This document shows positions 39,318-48,191 of a stretch of DNA of 64,000 bases, piece after piece. The notes below the pieces were generated by a model, which was not told the origin of the DNA, ran no database searches, and saw only the letters and a program-made list of their open reading frames with translations. Position numbers and translations under genes: made by a program. Source of the DNA: Desulfovulcanus ferrireducens. Lineage in GTDB: Bacteria > Desulfobacterota > Desulfovibrionia > Desulfovibrionales > Desulfonatronovibrionaceae. Position 1 is the first letter of the stretch; every line of letters begins with the position of its first letter. Location of the stretch: contig NZ_JAGUQP010000012.1 of assembly GCF_018704065.1 (NCBI RefSeq), forward strand, positions 1 through 64,000. The letters are read 5' to 3'.

Positions 39318-40124
39318 ATGAATGTTTTACTGACTGTAGATAATAACCTGGCTTCCAGTATCGCTTTGCGTTATATATGCAGGCAGGCACGTGTAATCCC
39401 TATGACGATCCAGCCCATTCATGTTCAGTACCCCGGGCAGAAGCATTATCCTTTGGGATCAGGGTGGGTTCGGCATACATGGGAAGATAGTATTGCAATG
39501 TCAAGTGCTGATGAAATAAATGCTTTTATTTATAGTGAAATAGAGTATTGCCATGGTCTTGTTGGTCCAAAAGTTGTTGTTGGAGATAAAACAGATGAAC
39601 TATTAAAGGAACTGGATACAGGATTTTATGATTTTTATGTTGAAGGCATTTTATTGACATATGAAATTAACAGATTTTATAATTTGTTAAAAGATAAGTT
39701 ATTTAAAAAAATTCAATGTCCTGTTTTACTAGTAAAAAATTTAGTACATTTTAATTCAGCTGTATTGCTTATAAATGACGACATTGACGTGGACTATATG
39801 ATTGCCTTTTATTTAAAATTATATGCTGAGGCAGATATACCCCTGAATGTCGTATATTATTCTGCAAAGAGTACTGAAAAGGCTGTCTTTAAAGAAGTGG
39901 AGCGGGGCCCTTCATGTCTGGAAAAGGCTAAAGATTTGTTGTCGGCTGCCGGGAGGTCACCGAACAAGCTGATTATGGCTGAAGGGAGGTCTGAAGAAAT
40001 AGCTGAAAAATTAAAAGGTTCAGGATTAGTAGTATCCACATTTAGACGCGACAAGGTTGTAAGAAATTCTCTTATAGATATTGTAGCGCAAACGCCGTCT
40101 CCTGTTTTGCTTTTGTGGAGTTGA
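39318..40124 (+). CDS. Tandem universal stress protein-like (first)
   Basis: The 268-aa product is made of two Usp-like halves (about 1-135 and 136-268), each opening with a strand such as MNVLLTVDNNLAS or FNSAVLLINDD and closing with PVLLVKN or SPVLLLWS. Nucleotide-binding glycine motifs are poorly conserved, so it may bind other ligands or act as an adaptor. GGAGGAAAG stands before ATG 39318. Part of the signalling cluster. Confidence 0.75.
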   Translation: MNVLLTVDNNLASSIALRYICRQARVIPMTIQPIHVQYPGQKHYPLGSGWVRHTWEDSIAMSSADEINAFIYSEIEYCHGLVGPKVVVGDKTDELLKELDTGFYDFYVEGILLTYEINRFYNLLKDKLFKKIQCPVLLVKNLVHFNSAVLLINDDIDVDYMIAFYLKLYAEADIPLNVVYYSAKSTEKAVFKEVERGPSCLEKAKDLLSAAGRSPNKLIMAEGRSEEIAEKLKGSGLVVSTFRRDKVVRNSLIDIVAQTPSPVLLLWS

Positions 40125-40247
40125 GATGTGCCTGGATTTTAAAATTAAAAAAAATATAACAAAGTGTTGATTAAGTGGAACTAAACTAGATAGTATGTTT
40201 AGGAGATGTTGAATTCTTAGATAAACTATTTAAATGGGAGATATATA

Positions 40248-41102
40248 ATGAGAATAATGCTTGCTGTAGATGATAACCCATATAGTTTGGATCTTGTTAA
40301 TGAAGTAAGCAAAATTATTTTCAATACATGGGCTGATATTACTATTGTAGGCATTGATGCCTCCAGTAATGCTAAATCAGGTCAACCTGATGATTTGATA
40401 AGATTATTGTTAGAGTATAGGGATACATTGTTGTCCTCATATAAGCAAGATGATGAATGCCCCTATTCACGTAGTAGTATAGAAAAAATTGTCGAAAAGA
40501 GGAAAGGAGTTTATGAAGGATATGTGGAAGGAGGGCTAAAAGAATGTAAAATTGTTGCTCGACAGGGTACTGTTTATAAGGAAATTTTAAAACAAGCAAA
40601 TGAAGACGAAACTGATTTGATAATACTTGGCTGCAATAAGAAAAGTGGTTGCCAATGGGATAAACATGACGTTCCTCTTAAGGTGGTTAACAATGCTTTA
40701 TGTTCTGTGTTAGTTGTTAAAGAAAATAAAGCGCCCGATAATATTGTTTGTTGTCTCGATCATGATAAGATTACTCAGGATTCATTGGAATTGATTAATC
40801 AGATGGCAACAGTATATAATGCTGAATTAAAAGTGGTTGGAATATCAGACGGCGATGTGCTTAAGTCAAAAGTTGAAAAAACTATGCAGCAACTTTTTGA
40901 ATATTATACTCATCGTAATATTACTTCCTGGTTGGAAGTAGTGGACAGATCAATACTTTTTGCTTTTATTAACCAGGCAGCTCAAAAGGATCTGGTTGCT
41001 TTATGGGTTGGGGCAAATTCTTTTTTAAACCGTATTTTTCCACATGAGCGTGTTAGTCATTTGTTAAAGAATTCGTATTCGTCATTACTCTTTTTGAGAT
41101 GA
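40248..41102 (+). CDS. Tandem universal stress protein-like (second)
   Basis: The 284-aa protein has two Usp-like halves. The first (1-160) has MRIMLAVDDNPYS and DLIILGCNKKSG followed by CSVLVVKE; the second (161-284) opens NIVCCLDHDK and ends YSSLLFLR. A GGGAGATATATA ribosome site precedes ATG 40248. It is similar in plan to the preceding gene, which suggests duplication and divergence. Function unknown. Confidence 0.78.
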   Translation: MRIMLAVDDNPYSLDLVNEVSKIIFNTWADITIVGIDASSNAKSGQPDDLIRLLLEYRDTLLSSYKQDDECPYSRSSIEKIVEKRKGVYEGYVEGGLKECKIVARQGTVYKEILKQANEDETDLIILGCNKKSGCQWDKHDVPLKVVNNALCSVLVVKENKAPDNIVCCLDHDKITQDSLELINQMATVYNAELKVVGISDGDVLKSKVEKTMQQLFEYYTHRNITSWLEVVDRSILFAFINQAAQKDLVALWVGANSFLNRIFPHERVSHLLKNSYSSLLFLR

Positions 41103-41279
41103 GAGCTTTTGCGTAATTGTCATGTGTGATATTTGTTCCATCTGTTAAAAAAATGCAGGGTTGAACAAAAACGTTAAATTTATATTGCTACATTTATTTA
41201 CATGAAATTTAACATTCATTATCTGGCTGCTAATAGGATTATATTTTTTAATTTCATACGATAATAGTGATAAGATATA

Positions 41280-42677
41280 ATGGAATCATTAAGAAATAAG
41301 ATTATTATTTTTACTGTTTTGGCAGTTATATTTTTGTCATTACATTTAGTTAGCTATATCCATAATATTAATATTTTTAAAAGAGAGTTAAACACTCTTG
41401 AAGTCGCCCATGATTTTATGGAAGACGTTTTGGAGTTACGTAGATATGAAAAAAATTTTGTTTATAGAATTGACTCTAAGGATATACAGGAAGTTTTAGA
41501 TTATTTAAAAAAGATTAAGGACAAAATCAATCTAATTGCGTCTAATCTGGAACTGGCTGATGACGAAAAAGTCAAAGCTTTTCATAGGGATATAACTCAG
41601 TATGAGCGTTTGATCAATTTGGCCAGAGAGCGCAAAGAGTTTCGATTTAATGAAATAAGGCGTTATGGTAAAAATATGGTGATGATTGCTCAAAATTTTT
41701 TAGATGTCAGCAAAAGCTATATCAACCGCAGATTGAATAAAATTTTAATTATCCCTACACTCGTTGTATTTTTGTTTGGTTTGATTTTAATCGTCCTTTT
41801 GATTGTTTTAACTTTTATTATTTTAAAGCAAATGGCGTTTATACAGAGGGCAACTAAAAAAATTGCTCAAGGAAATTTTTCTTATATTCCTGTTAGAAAT
41901 CACTCTTTTGCTTTAATTGTTGAGGCATTTAACCGTATGATAAAAGAGTTGGAGTTAAGGCAAGAGCAATTACTTAAAGAAAGAAAATTGGCAGCTGTTG
42001 GGACTCTAACTTCTGGAATTGCGCATGAATTGAATAATCCATTGAATAATATTTCTTTGATAGTTGAATCGCTTCTTGAAGAGTTCGATGAGCTAAATAA
42101 AGAAGAATGTATAGAAATGCTTAACGAGGTGTTGGGAGAAGTGGATCGGGCTAGTTCTGTAGTGAAAAATTTACTTGAGTTTTCACGAAGAAAAAAATCG
42201 CAAGCATTTGAATTAATAGATTTGGCTGACATAATTGATGTTACTATCAGGCTTGTACAGAATCAATTGACGCTTTCAAATATTAAGCTTAAAAAGCATA
42301 TACCTGAAAACATACCTAAAATTAATGGAAATTCGGATAGCTTGAAGCAGGTTTTTGTTAATTTATTTCTTAATGCTATCCAGGCTATGCCTGAAGGTGG
42401 CTCTTTAACTGTAGTTGTTTCTCCCGATGCCAAGGGCTTTGTTAGTGTCCAAGTCGCAGACACAGGAGTGGGGATCCCGCAGGATGTGATGGAACGTATT
42501 TTTGACCCTTTTTATACGACAAAGCCTGTTGGCATCGGGACTGGACTGGGGTTGTCTATCGTGTATGGAATTGTAAAAAAGCATGGCGGCTACATAGAAG
42601 TTCAGAGCGAACAAGGCAAGGGCACAACTTTCACGGTTTTTTTGCCAGCCGCAGACTTGTCGCCAGAGTCTGATTAA
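41280..42677 (+). CDS. Membrane sensor histidine kinase
   Basis: This 465-aa kinase has TM1 (about 7-27), a short helical extracytoplasmic domain (about 28-150, four-helix-like), TM2 (about 154-181), HAMP (182-230), HisKA with SGIAHELNNPLNN (His249, NtrB/ZraS-like) and HATPase (DTGVGIPQ, GTGLGLSIVYG). The AtoS/ZraS-like catalytic core typically pairs with a sigma-54 response regulator, and one follows at 42765. No clear ribosome site before ATG 41280. Confidence 0.93.
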   Translation: MESLRNKIIIFTVLAVIFLSLHLVSYIHNINIFKRELNTLEVAHDFMEDVLELRRYEKNFVYRIDSKDIQEVLDYLKKIKDKINLIASNLELADDEKVKAFHRDITQYERLINLARERKEFRFNEIRRYGKNMVMIAQNFLDVSKSYINRRLNKILIIPTLVVFLFGLILIVLLIVLTFIILKQMAFIQRATKKIAQGNFSYIPVRNHSFALIVEAFNRMIKELELRQEQLLKERKLAAVGTLTSGIAHELNNPLNNISLIVESLLEEFDELNKEECIEMLNEVLGEVDRASSVVKNLLEFSRRKKSQAFELIDLADIIDVTIRLVQNQLTLSNIKLKKHIPENIPKINGNSDSLKQVFVNLFLNAIQAMPEGGSLTVVVSPDAKGFVSVQVADTGVGIPQDVMERIFDPFYTTKPVGIGTGLGLSIVYGIVKKHGGYIEVQSEQGKGTTFTVFLPAADLSPESD

Positions 42678-42764
42678 TTTATTTTTCCTCCTATATTTTC
42701 TTCTGAGGATCCGCTACTTAAATTACAGCAGGTATTTTTGCCTGTTATCCAGGAGGATTTTGAT

Positions 42765-44129
42765 TTGCCTTTCCTGAATAGTAAAAATACACCTTTTAAT
42801 GTCGCACTCGTCGATGACGAGGTAATTTTTTGTAAGAGGATACGTAATTTCTTATTAAAAAAATCATATTCCATTGATACATTCTTAACAGGAAAGGATT
42901 TTTTACACGCTACATCTTCCAAGATATTTGATTTAGTTTTTCTGGATTTGAATTTACCTGATATAAATGGTCTTAAGATTTTTGATTATTTGAGGCGCGT
43001 AAGCCCCGAAACAAATATAGTTATAATTACAGGATATGGTAGTGTTGATTCTGCTGTCCGTGCAATGAAAGAAGGAGCAGTTAATTACTTATGTAAACCT
43101 GTTCGTCTGAACGATATTCTATTGACAGTATCTTCTATTAAGGAGCAGGTAATTCTGCGTAAAAATAGTAAATTGCTTCAAGAATCGCTTAAGAAAGATA
43201 ATGTTTGGGACGGCTTTATAGCCTGTTGCGCAGACATGCAGAATCTTCTGGCTACAATAAAGAAGGTTGCGCCTTTAAATTGTACTGTATTATTGCAGGG
43301 AGATACAGGCACTGGCAAAAGAATGGTTGCGCAGGCTATTCATGGCTTAAGTGACCGTAGGCACAAAAAATTTGTTTCGTTTAATTGCGGCGCTTTTTCT
43401 GAGGAATTGATTGCCAATGAGCTTTTTGGACATGAAAAGGGGGCATTTACAGGCGCTGTAGGCGCAAAAACCGGTTTGTTAGAAGCTGCTGACAAGGGTA
43501 CTGTTTTTTTGGACGAAATAGGCGAGATGCCGCTTTCAATGCAGGTGAAACTTTTGCATGTTATAGAGGAAAAGCGTATTTTGCGTCTGGGTTCTGTAAA
43601 ACCTATTGAACTGGATATTAGAATTATTGCGGCGACTAATCGGGACTTGAGAAAAATGGTACAGGAAGGGAGCTTTAGGGAAGATTTATTTTTCAGATTA
43701 AATGTGGTCACAATATCTTTGCCTAGATTGACCGACAGGAAAGACGATATTCCTTTACTGATCGCGCATTTCATAGATAAATATAATAGACAGTTTTCTA
43801 AAAACGTGGCTTCAATTTCTCCGGATGCGCTTACCATTTTAATGAATTATGATTTTCCCGGTAATGTGAGGGAACTTGAAAATATAATCCAGCGCGCAAT
43901 TGCTTTAAGTGATACGGATGTAATAATGCCGGAACATTTGCCTGCTGATATCCAGCATTTTTCTTTTGAAAGCGTGGATGCCAATTCTCTGATTTCCTTG
44001 GAGGAGATGGAAAAGCGGCATATAGCCAGGGTGCTTGAACTTACAGGCTATGATCGTCAAATGACCTCCGCAATTTTGGGTCTTCCAAGGACTACATTGT
44101 GGAGGAAGATGAAAAAATATGGACTTTAA
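42765..44129 (+). CDS. Sigma-54-dependent response regulator (NtrC family)
   Basis: This 454-aa activator has an N-terminal receiver (Asp61 in LVFLDLNLPD), a central AAA+ domain with Walker A GDTGTGKR near 180, the sigma-54 contact loop GAFTGA near 227 and FLDEIGEM, and a C-terminal Fis-type HTH (ILGLPRTTLWRKMKKYG). Start TTG 42765 has AGGAGG eight bases upstream and is preferred over TTG 42738. The partner kinase is the preceding gene. Target promoters are unknown; RpoN itself is at 10202. Confidence 0.94.
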   Translation: MPFLNSKNTPFNVALVDDEVIFCKRIRNFLLKKSYSIDTFLTGKDFLHATSSKIFDLVFLDLNLPDINGLKIFDYLRRVSPETNIVIITGYGSVDSAVRAMKEGAVNYLCKPVRLNDILLTVSSIKEQVILRKNSKLLQESLKKDNVWDGFIACCADMQNLLATIKKVAPLNCTVLLQGDTGTGKRMVAQAIHGLSDRRHKKFVSFNCGAFSEELIANELFGHEKGAFTGAVGAKTGLLEAADKGTVFLDEIGEMPLSMQVKLLHVIEEKRILRLGSVKPIELDIRIIAATNRDLRKMVQEGSFREDLFFRLNVVTISLPRLTDRKDDIPLLIAHFIDKYNRQFSKNVASISPDALTILMNYDFPGNVRELENIIQRAIALSDTDVIMPEHLPADIQHFSFESVDANSLISLEEMEKRHIARVLELTGYDRQMTSAILGLPRTTLWRKMKKYGL

Positions 44130-44143
44130 GATGTAATCTTTGC

Positions 44144-44352
44144 CTAAATTGTGCGTTTTTTTTGCAGTTTAAAGTTTGAGATTGCATCAAGCCCAACGCT
44201 CCTCGCAATGGCTTAGCGTTCATCCTGTCATTGCGAGGGCAGCGAAGCTGTCCGTGGCAACCTCACCCATTGAGTGAAAATCGCTGGCTCAAAATCTACT
44301 TTTATTCCAATACGTTTAATGTAAAACTCGATTAAAAAACGCCTAATTTAGG
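44144..44352. repeat. Family D MITE-like element, copy 2
   Basis: 209 bp with ends CCTAAATTGTGCGTTTTTT and AAAAAACGCCTAATTTAGG as imperfect inverted copies. It shares the core (TCATTGCGAGGGCAGCGAA through TTAATGTAAAACTC) with 763-928 but has about 43 extra bases containing a perfect CCTCGCAATG/CATTGCGAGG hairpin (about 44204-44240). A target duplication is not clear. Confidence 0.75.
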
Positions 44353-44577
44353 TTTTGAAAAGTACCCTGAGTCCGTGAACTATTTAACCACCTTCAGGGG
44401 ACAAGCCCCGTCCATATGAATTCTTGAAAAGCCACGATAAACGTATGGACAATTTCATTCGTCCACCCTTTACAAACTCTGTGCAGTCCAGCTCTTGAAT
44501 TGTCCGAATAATGACGTGTTCGTGCAATCAGCAAATCAGAAGAAAGCTCCCCCAGGGGGCTATGCATAATTTATTAT

Positions 44578-44873
44578 ACTCAACTTTCTTAGTTAATTTG
44601 CGAGCGCATTTTCTTCAATGCTAACAAAGACTTGGACACATCTAAGGCTTGCTTGCGGGCTGTGCATAATGGGGTTAGTCAATAGAATATTACTTAATGC
44701 CTTTTCTGTTGTTATGATGGGTTTCGAAAGTTCGATGGAATAACCTCCCTATGCACAGCACTTCCGCAATCTTCGCCAAGATGTGTTACCCAAGCCGTTT
44801 GTAATGCATTTCAGAAAATGCTCTCTTCAATTGTGTAGTAATTTTAAGGTGTTAATCATGTCAGAAGTTGAGT
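44578..44873. repeat. Family A palindromic MITE-like element, copy 2
   Basis: 296 bp with inverted ends ACTCAACTT and AAGTTGAGT, flanked by exact TATTAT repeats (44572-44577 and 44874-44879). The right-hand duplication includes the dut stop codon, so insertion occurred exactly at the 3' end of dut without changing its protein. Full-length similarity to 65-360. Confidence 0.88.
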
Positions 44874-44875
44874 TA

Positions 44876-45343
44876 TTATATTTTGCCGGTGTGCCCAAAT
44901 CCCCCAGCGCCTCTCTGGGTAGGAGTTAGATTGTTTACGGGAACAATATTTGCCGTATAAACAGGCATAAACACCAATTGAGCTATGCGCTGGCCCCTGG
45001 ACACGACTCTTAGTTCCGGCGAGGTATTGAGAAGAGAGACAATTATTTCTCCACGATAATCCGGGTCAATAACCCCGACTCCCTGGCTAACAACCAGCCC
45101 TTCCTTTGTGCCTAGACCACTTCTGGAAAAAACAAAACCAGCAATGCCAGGCTGGGTGATTTCAATGGCTATGCCAGTGGGAAAAGCATATCTGTCCCCA
45201 GGCTCAAGAATAATTTGAGCCTGGTCGATACAGGCCCGCAGATCAATTCCGGCAGAATAAGGGGTGGCATAGCGGAAGTTTTCACTGGAGCAAAGTTCAC
45301 TCAAAAATTTGACTTTAACATCAATTTTGCAATTTTTGGTCAT
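44876..45343 (-). CDS. dut: dUTP diphosphatase
   Basis: Hydrolyses dUTP to dUMP, keeping uracil out of DNA and feeding thymidylate synthesis. At 155 aa it has the five trimeric dUTPase motifs, including AGIDLRA, SRSGLGTKEGL, GVGVIDPDYRGEI and the C-terminal RGAGGFGHTG arm. AAGGTAAA precedes ATG 45343. Its stop codon lies inside the 6-bp target duplication of element A2. Confidence 0.96.
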   Translation of the reverse strand: MTKNCKIDVKVKFLSELCSSENFRYATPYSAGIDLRACIDQAQIILEPGDRYAFPTGIAIEITQPGIAGFVFSRSGLGTKEGLVVSQGVGVIDPDYRGEIIVSLLNTSPELRVVSRGQRIAQLVFMPVYTANIVPVNNLTPTQRGAGGFGHTGKI

Positions 45344-45494
45344 TGTTTTTTTACCTTTTTAAGTTGTTTTTTTTGAATACTCGTAATACGTAAGTTTTAG
45401 ATAATTTTTATTGTAATTTTTAGCAAGAGCGTGCCAGAGCTTGACGTGGCCTTGTAATGGCTGGCAAGAGATTATAAAAGATAAGGAGAAGGCT

Positions 45495-48059
45495 ATGCGC
45501 CCTTTAAAAGTCTATAGTGTAATTCCAAGACTGCCGGAAGAATTAATGCCTTTATGGGATTTGGCTTATAACTTCTGGTTTACCTGGAAGCATGAAATAG
45601 CTGAGCTTTTCAGTCAGATAGATTACGGTTTGTGGAGAAGAAGTCAGCAGAATCCTGTCTGGTTTTTAAATCATCTGGAGCAGGAGAAACTGGAAACCCT
45701 CGCCAAAGACGTTTTCTTTTTAGAAAGACTTAGGCATATTAAAAACAGTCTGGCTGAATATAGACACAGTTCAGACAAGGGATTATCGAAGTTCTTTGAT
45801 CCTGAATATCCCGTGATTGCTTATTTTAGTGCGGAATACGGACTTGCCCTTTGTTTACCTATTTACTCAGGCGGACTTGGTGTTTTAGCTGGCGATCATT
45901 TAAAGTCAGCCAGTGATTTGAATTTGCCCCTGGTGGGAGTGGGGCTTTGTTACCAACAGGGCTACTTCAGGCAATACTTGACCCACGATAGCTGGCAGCA
46001 GGAAAAATATCCCATAAATGACTTTGAGCAGATGCCTCTTGTTCTGGAAAAAAATGAACAAGGACACCCATTGAACGTTCAAGTGCAGTTAGCCGGACGT
46101 GTGGTCAATGCCCGGATTTGGCGTGCGGATGTTGGACGGGTAAACCTGTATCTTCTGGACACCAATGTGCCTGAAAATGATCCTCTCGACAGGAAAATTA
46201 CCAGCCAGCTTTACGGCGGTGATCTTGAAATGCGTTTAAAGCAGGAGATTGTTTTGGGCATTGGCGGGGTCAGGGCCTTAAAGGCTTTGGGCCTGGCCCC
46301 GAGGGTCATCCATATGAATGAAGGACACTCAGCTTTTGCCGTTCTGGAGCGGATCAGGGTCTTTATGCATGATTTTGGTTTGTCTTTTGAATCTGCCCAG
46401 GAACTTGTAGCCTCAAGTAGTATATTTACCACGCATACTCCTGTTCCGGCTGGAAATGATCGCTTCCCCCCCGACCTGATGCAAAAATATTTTGAAGATT
46501 ATGCTCAGGAATTAGGTCTGGCGTTTAAAGTTTTTCTGGCCCTGGGTCGTGAAGATCAGCACGATGATCAGGAGTCTTTTTGCATGACTGTTCTGGCTCT
46601 TCGCCTGTCTCGTTTCAACAATGGGGTGAGCAAGTTACACGGTCAAGTGTCCAGAAATATGTGGAAGAAAGTCTGGCCCCAGTATCCTGTAGATGATGTC
46701 CCTATTGGGTCCATTACCAATGGAGTGCATATTCCTTCTTGGGTGGCTCCGGATATTTCTTACCTGTATGACCGCTACTTGGGCTCAAACTGGCGTGAGG
46801 ATCCTGATTGTGAGCGGGTCTGGCAACAGTCTGAAGCAATCCCTGACGCAGAGCTATGGCGGACCCATGAGCGATTAAGGGAAAGGCTGGTAGATTTTGT
46901 CCGTTATCGTTTGAGAGAGCAGATTCTGGCCAGGGGAGGGCGCAGGTATGAGCTGGAACTGGCAGAAGACGTCCTTGACCCTGCAGCTTTGACTATTGGT
47001 TTTGCCCGCAGGTTTGCTGCGTATAAAAGGGCCAATCTTATTTTAAGGGATGTGCAACGGTTTTTGAATATTATCCAGGATACAAAACATCCGGTCCAGT
47101 TTATTTTTGCCGGCAAGGCCCATCCCAAAGATGAGGAAGGCAAGAAGATTATTCAGCAAATTGTTCAACTCTGTCAGAGAGTGGACTGTCGCTTTAGTGT
47201 TGTTTTTTTGGAAGACTATGATTTAGAGATTGCCCGGTACATGCTCCAGGGGTGCGATGTATGGTTGAATACCCCACGGCGACCTCTGGAAGCCTGTGGA
47301 ACAAGTGGAATGAAAGCAGTGGCCAATGGAGTGCTTCATTTTAGTACACTGGATGGATGGTGGGCCGAGGCTTACCAGCCCGGTAACAGTGTGGGCTGGG
47401 CCATTGGTAGCGGAGAAGAATATGAAGACAGCGACTATCAGGACTTTGTAGAAAGTCAGATCTTATATAATATTTTAGAAAAAGAAATTATTCCTCTTTT
47501 TTACAATCGAGGCCATGGTAATTTGCCTCGTGAGTGGATCAAGAAGATGAAAAATGGACTTAAGCTTTTGGCTCCAATGTATAATGCTCATCGCATGGTG
47601 GAAGACTATGCGCGGTTTGCTTATTTGCCAGCTTATAAAAATTATTTGGCACTTTCTCGTAACGGTTTTGCCCCGGCCAAAGATCTGGCTGCCTGGAGAA
47701 TGGAGTTAATGACCAAGTGGAGTGATGTGAAAATCAGGAATGTGCGCTCTCAAAGCTTTGACGAAATTTTTGCCGACGATAGGGTCCGGGTCGAGGCGGA
47801 ACTCTTTATCAATGGCTTGCGCCCAGAGGATGTCAGGATGGAGATTTATGCCGGGGCAGTGGATGTGGAAGGCAATTTCACTGATCGCAAAACAGAAACC
47901 ATGCAGTCCAAGAGTCAGACCGGTGATGGCTGGATTCTCTATGAAGGGTACATAACACCTGATAATACCGGCAGATTTGGCTTTACAGTCAGGGTCCTTC
48001 CTTCTCATCCACTTCTTTTAGACCCCCATTGCCTGGGCCTGATTCATTGGGCACAGTGA
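45495..48059 (+). CDS. glgP: Alpha-glucan (glycogen) phosphorylase, short form
   Basis: The 854-aa GT35 enzyme releases glucose-1-phosphate from alpha-1,4-glucan. It is the short alpha-glucan phosphorylase branch found in Thermotoga and archaea, with an N-terminal DUF3417-type region (RLPEELMPLWDLAYNFWFTW) and PLP Lys607 in GTSGMKAVANG. Start ATG 45495 follows AAGGAGAAGG; the open frame from 45441 would add unrelated residues. Single gene; no other glycogen genes nearby. Confidence 0.94.
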   Translation: MRPLKVYSVIPRLPEELMPLWDLAYNFWFTWKHEIAELFSQIDYGLWRRSQQNPVWFLNHLEQEKLETLAKDVFFLERLRHIKNSLAEYRHSSDKGLSKFFDPEYPVIAYFSAEYGLALCLPIYSGGLGVLAGDHLKSASDLNLPLVGVGLCYQQGYFRQYLTHDSWQQEKYPINDFEQMPLVLEKNEQGHPLNVQVQLAGRVVNARIWRADVGRVNLYLLDTNVPENDPLDRKITSQLYGGDLEMRLKQEIVLGIGGVRALKALGLAPRVIHMNEGHSAFAVLERIRVFMHDFGLSFESAQELVASSSIFTTHTPVPAGNDRFPPDLMQKYFEDYAQELGLAFKVFLALGREDQHDDQESFCMTVLALRLSRFNNGVSKLHGQVSRNMWKKVWPQYPVDDVPIGSITNGVHIPSWVAPDISYLYDRYLGSNWREDPDCERVWQQSEAIPDAELWRTHERLRERLVDFVRYRLREQILARGGRRYELELAEDVLDPAALTIGFARRFAAYKRANLILRDVQRFLNIIQDTKHPVQFIFAGKAHPKDEEGKKIIQQIVQLCQRVDCRFSVVFLEDYDLEIARYMLQGCDVWLNTPRRPLEACGTSGMKAVANGVLHFSTLDGWWAEAYQPGNSVGWAIGSGEEYEDSDYQDFVESQILYNILEKEIIPLFYNRGHGNLPREWIKKMKNGLKLLAPMYNAHRMVEDYARFAYLPAYKNYLALSRNGFAPAKDLAAWRMELMTKWSDVKIRNVRSQSFDEIFADDRVRVEAELFINGLRPEDVRMEIYAGAVDVEGNFTDRKTETMQSKSQTGDGWILYEGYITPDNTGRFGFTVRVLPSHPLLLDPHCLGLIHWAQ

Positions 48060-48065
48060 CGCGTG

Positions 48066-48172
48066 AAAGAGGAAGTTAGGAAGTTGAGAAGAAAAGAAGT
48101 AAAGGCAGGCACAATACATAGCTTCTTTTCAACTACCAATCATCCTGGCTTCCCAGCCTCATAACCTCTTAG
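48066..48172. repeat. Purine/pyrimidine-skewed palindrome
   Basis: The purine-rich half (GGAAGTTGAGAAGAAAAGAAG) mirrors a pyrimidine-rich half (CTTCTTTTCAACTACC) across about 20 bases. It lies in the gap between glgP and tlyA. Related to 27346-27476 by the shared AGAAGTTGAGAAG / CTTCTTTTCAAC theme. Confidence 0.5.
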
Positions 48173-48191
48173 CTTTATCAAAATCAAAGTC

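Larger units (their letters stand above)
44130..44875. other. Gap with two MITE-like elements
   Basis: The region holds element D2 (44144-44352) and element A2 (44578-44873). Between them (44353-44577) is about 225 bases including a GC-rich hairpin GCTCCCCC/AGGGGGCT near 44546-44562 and a 57-codon minus-strand open frame (44394-44567) with no recognisable match. The cluster of repeats marks the right border of the accessory region. Confidence 0.7.

Noticed and set aside
44394-44567. 57-codon minus-strand open frame between elements D2 and A2
   Set aside because: No recognisable similarity, no ribosome site, and it lies in a repeat-rich gap.
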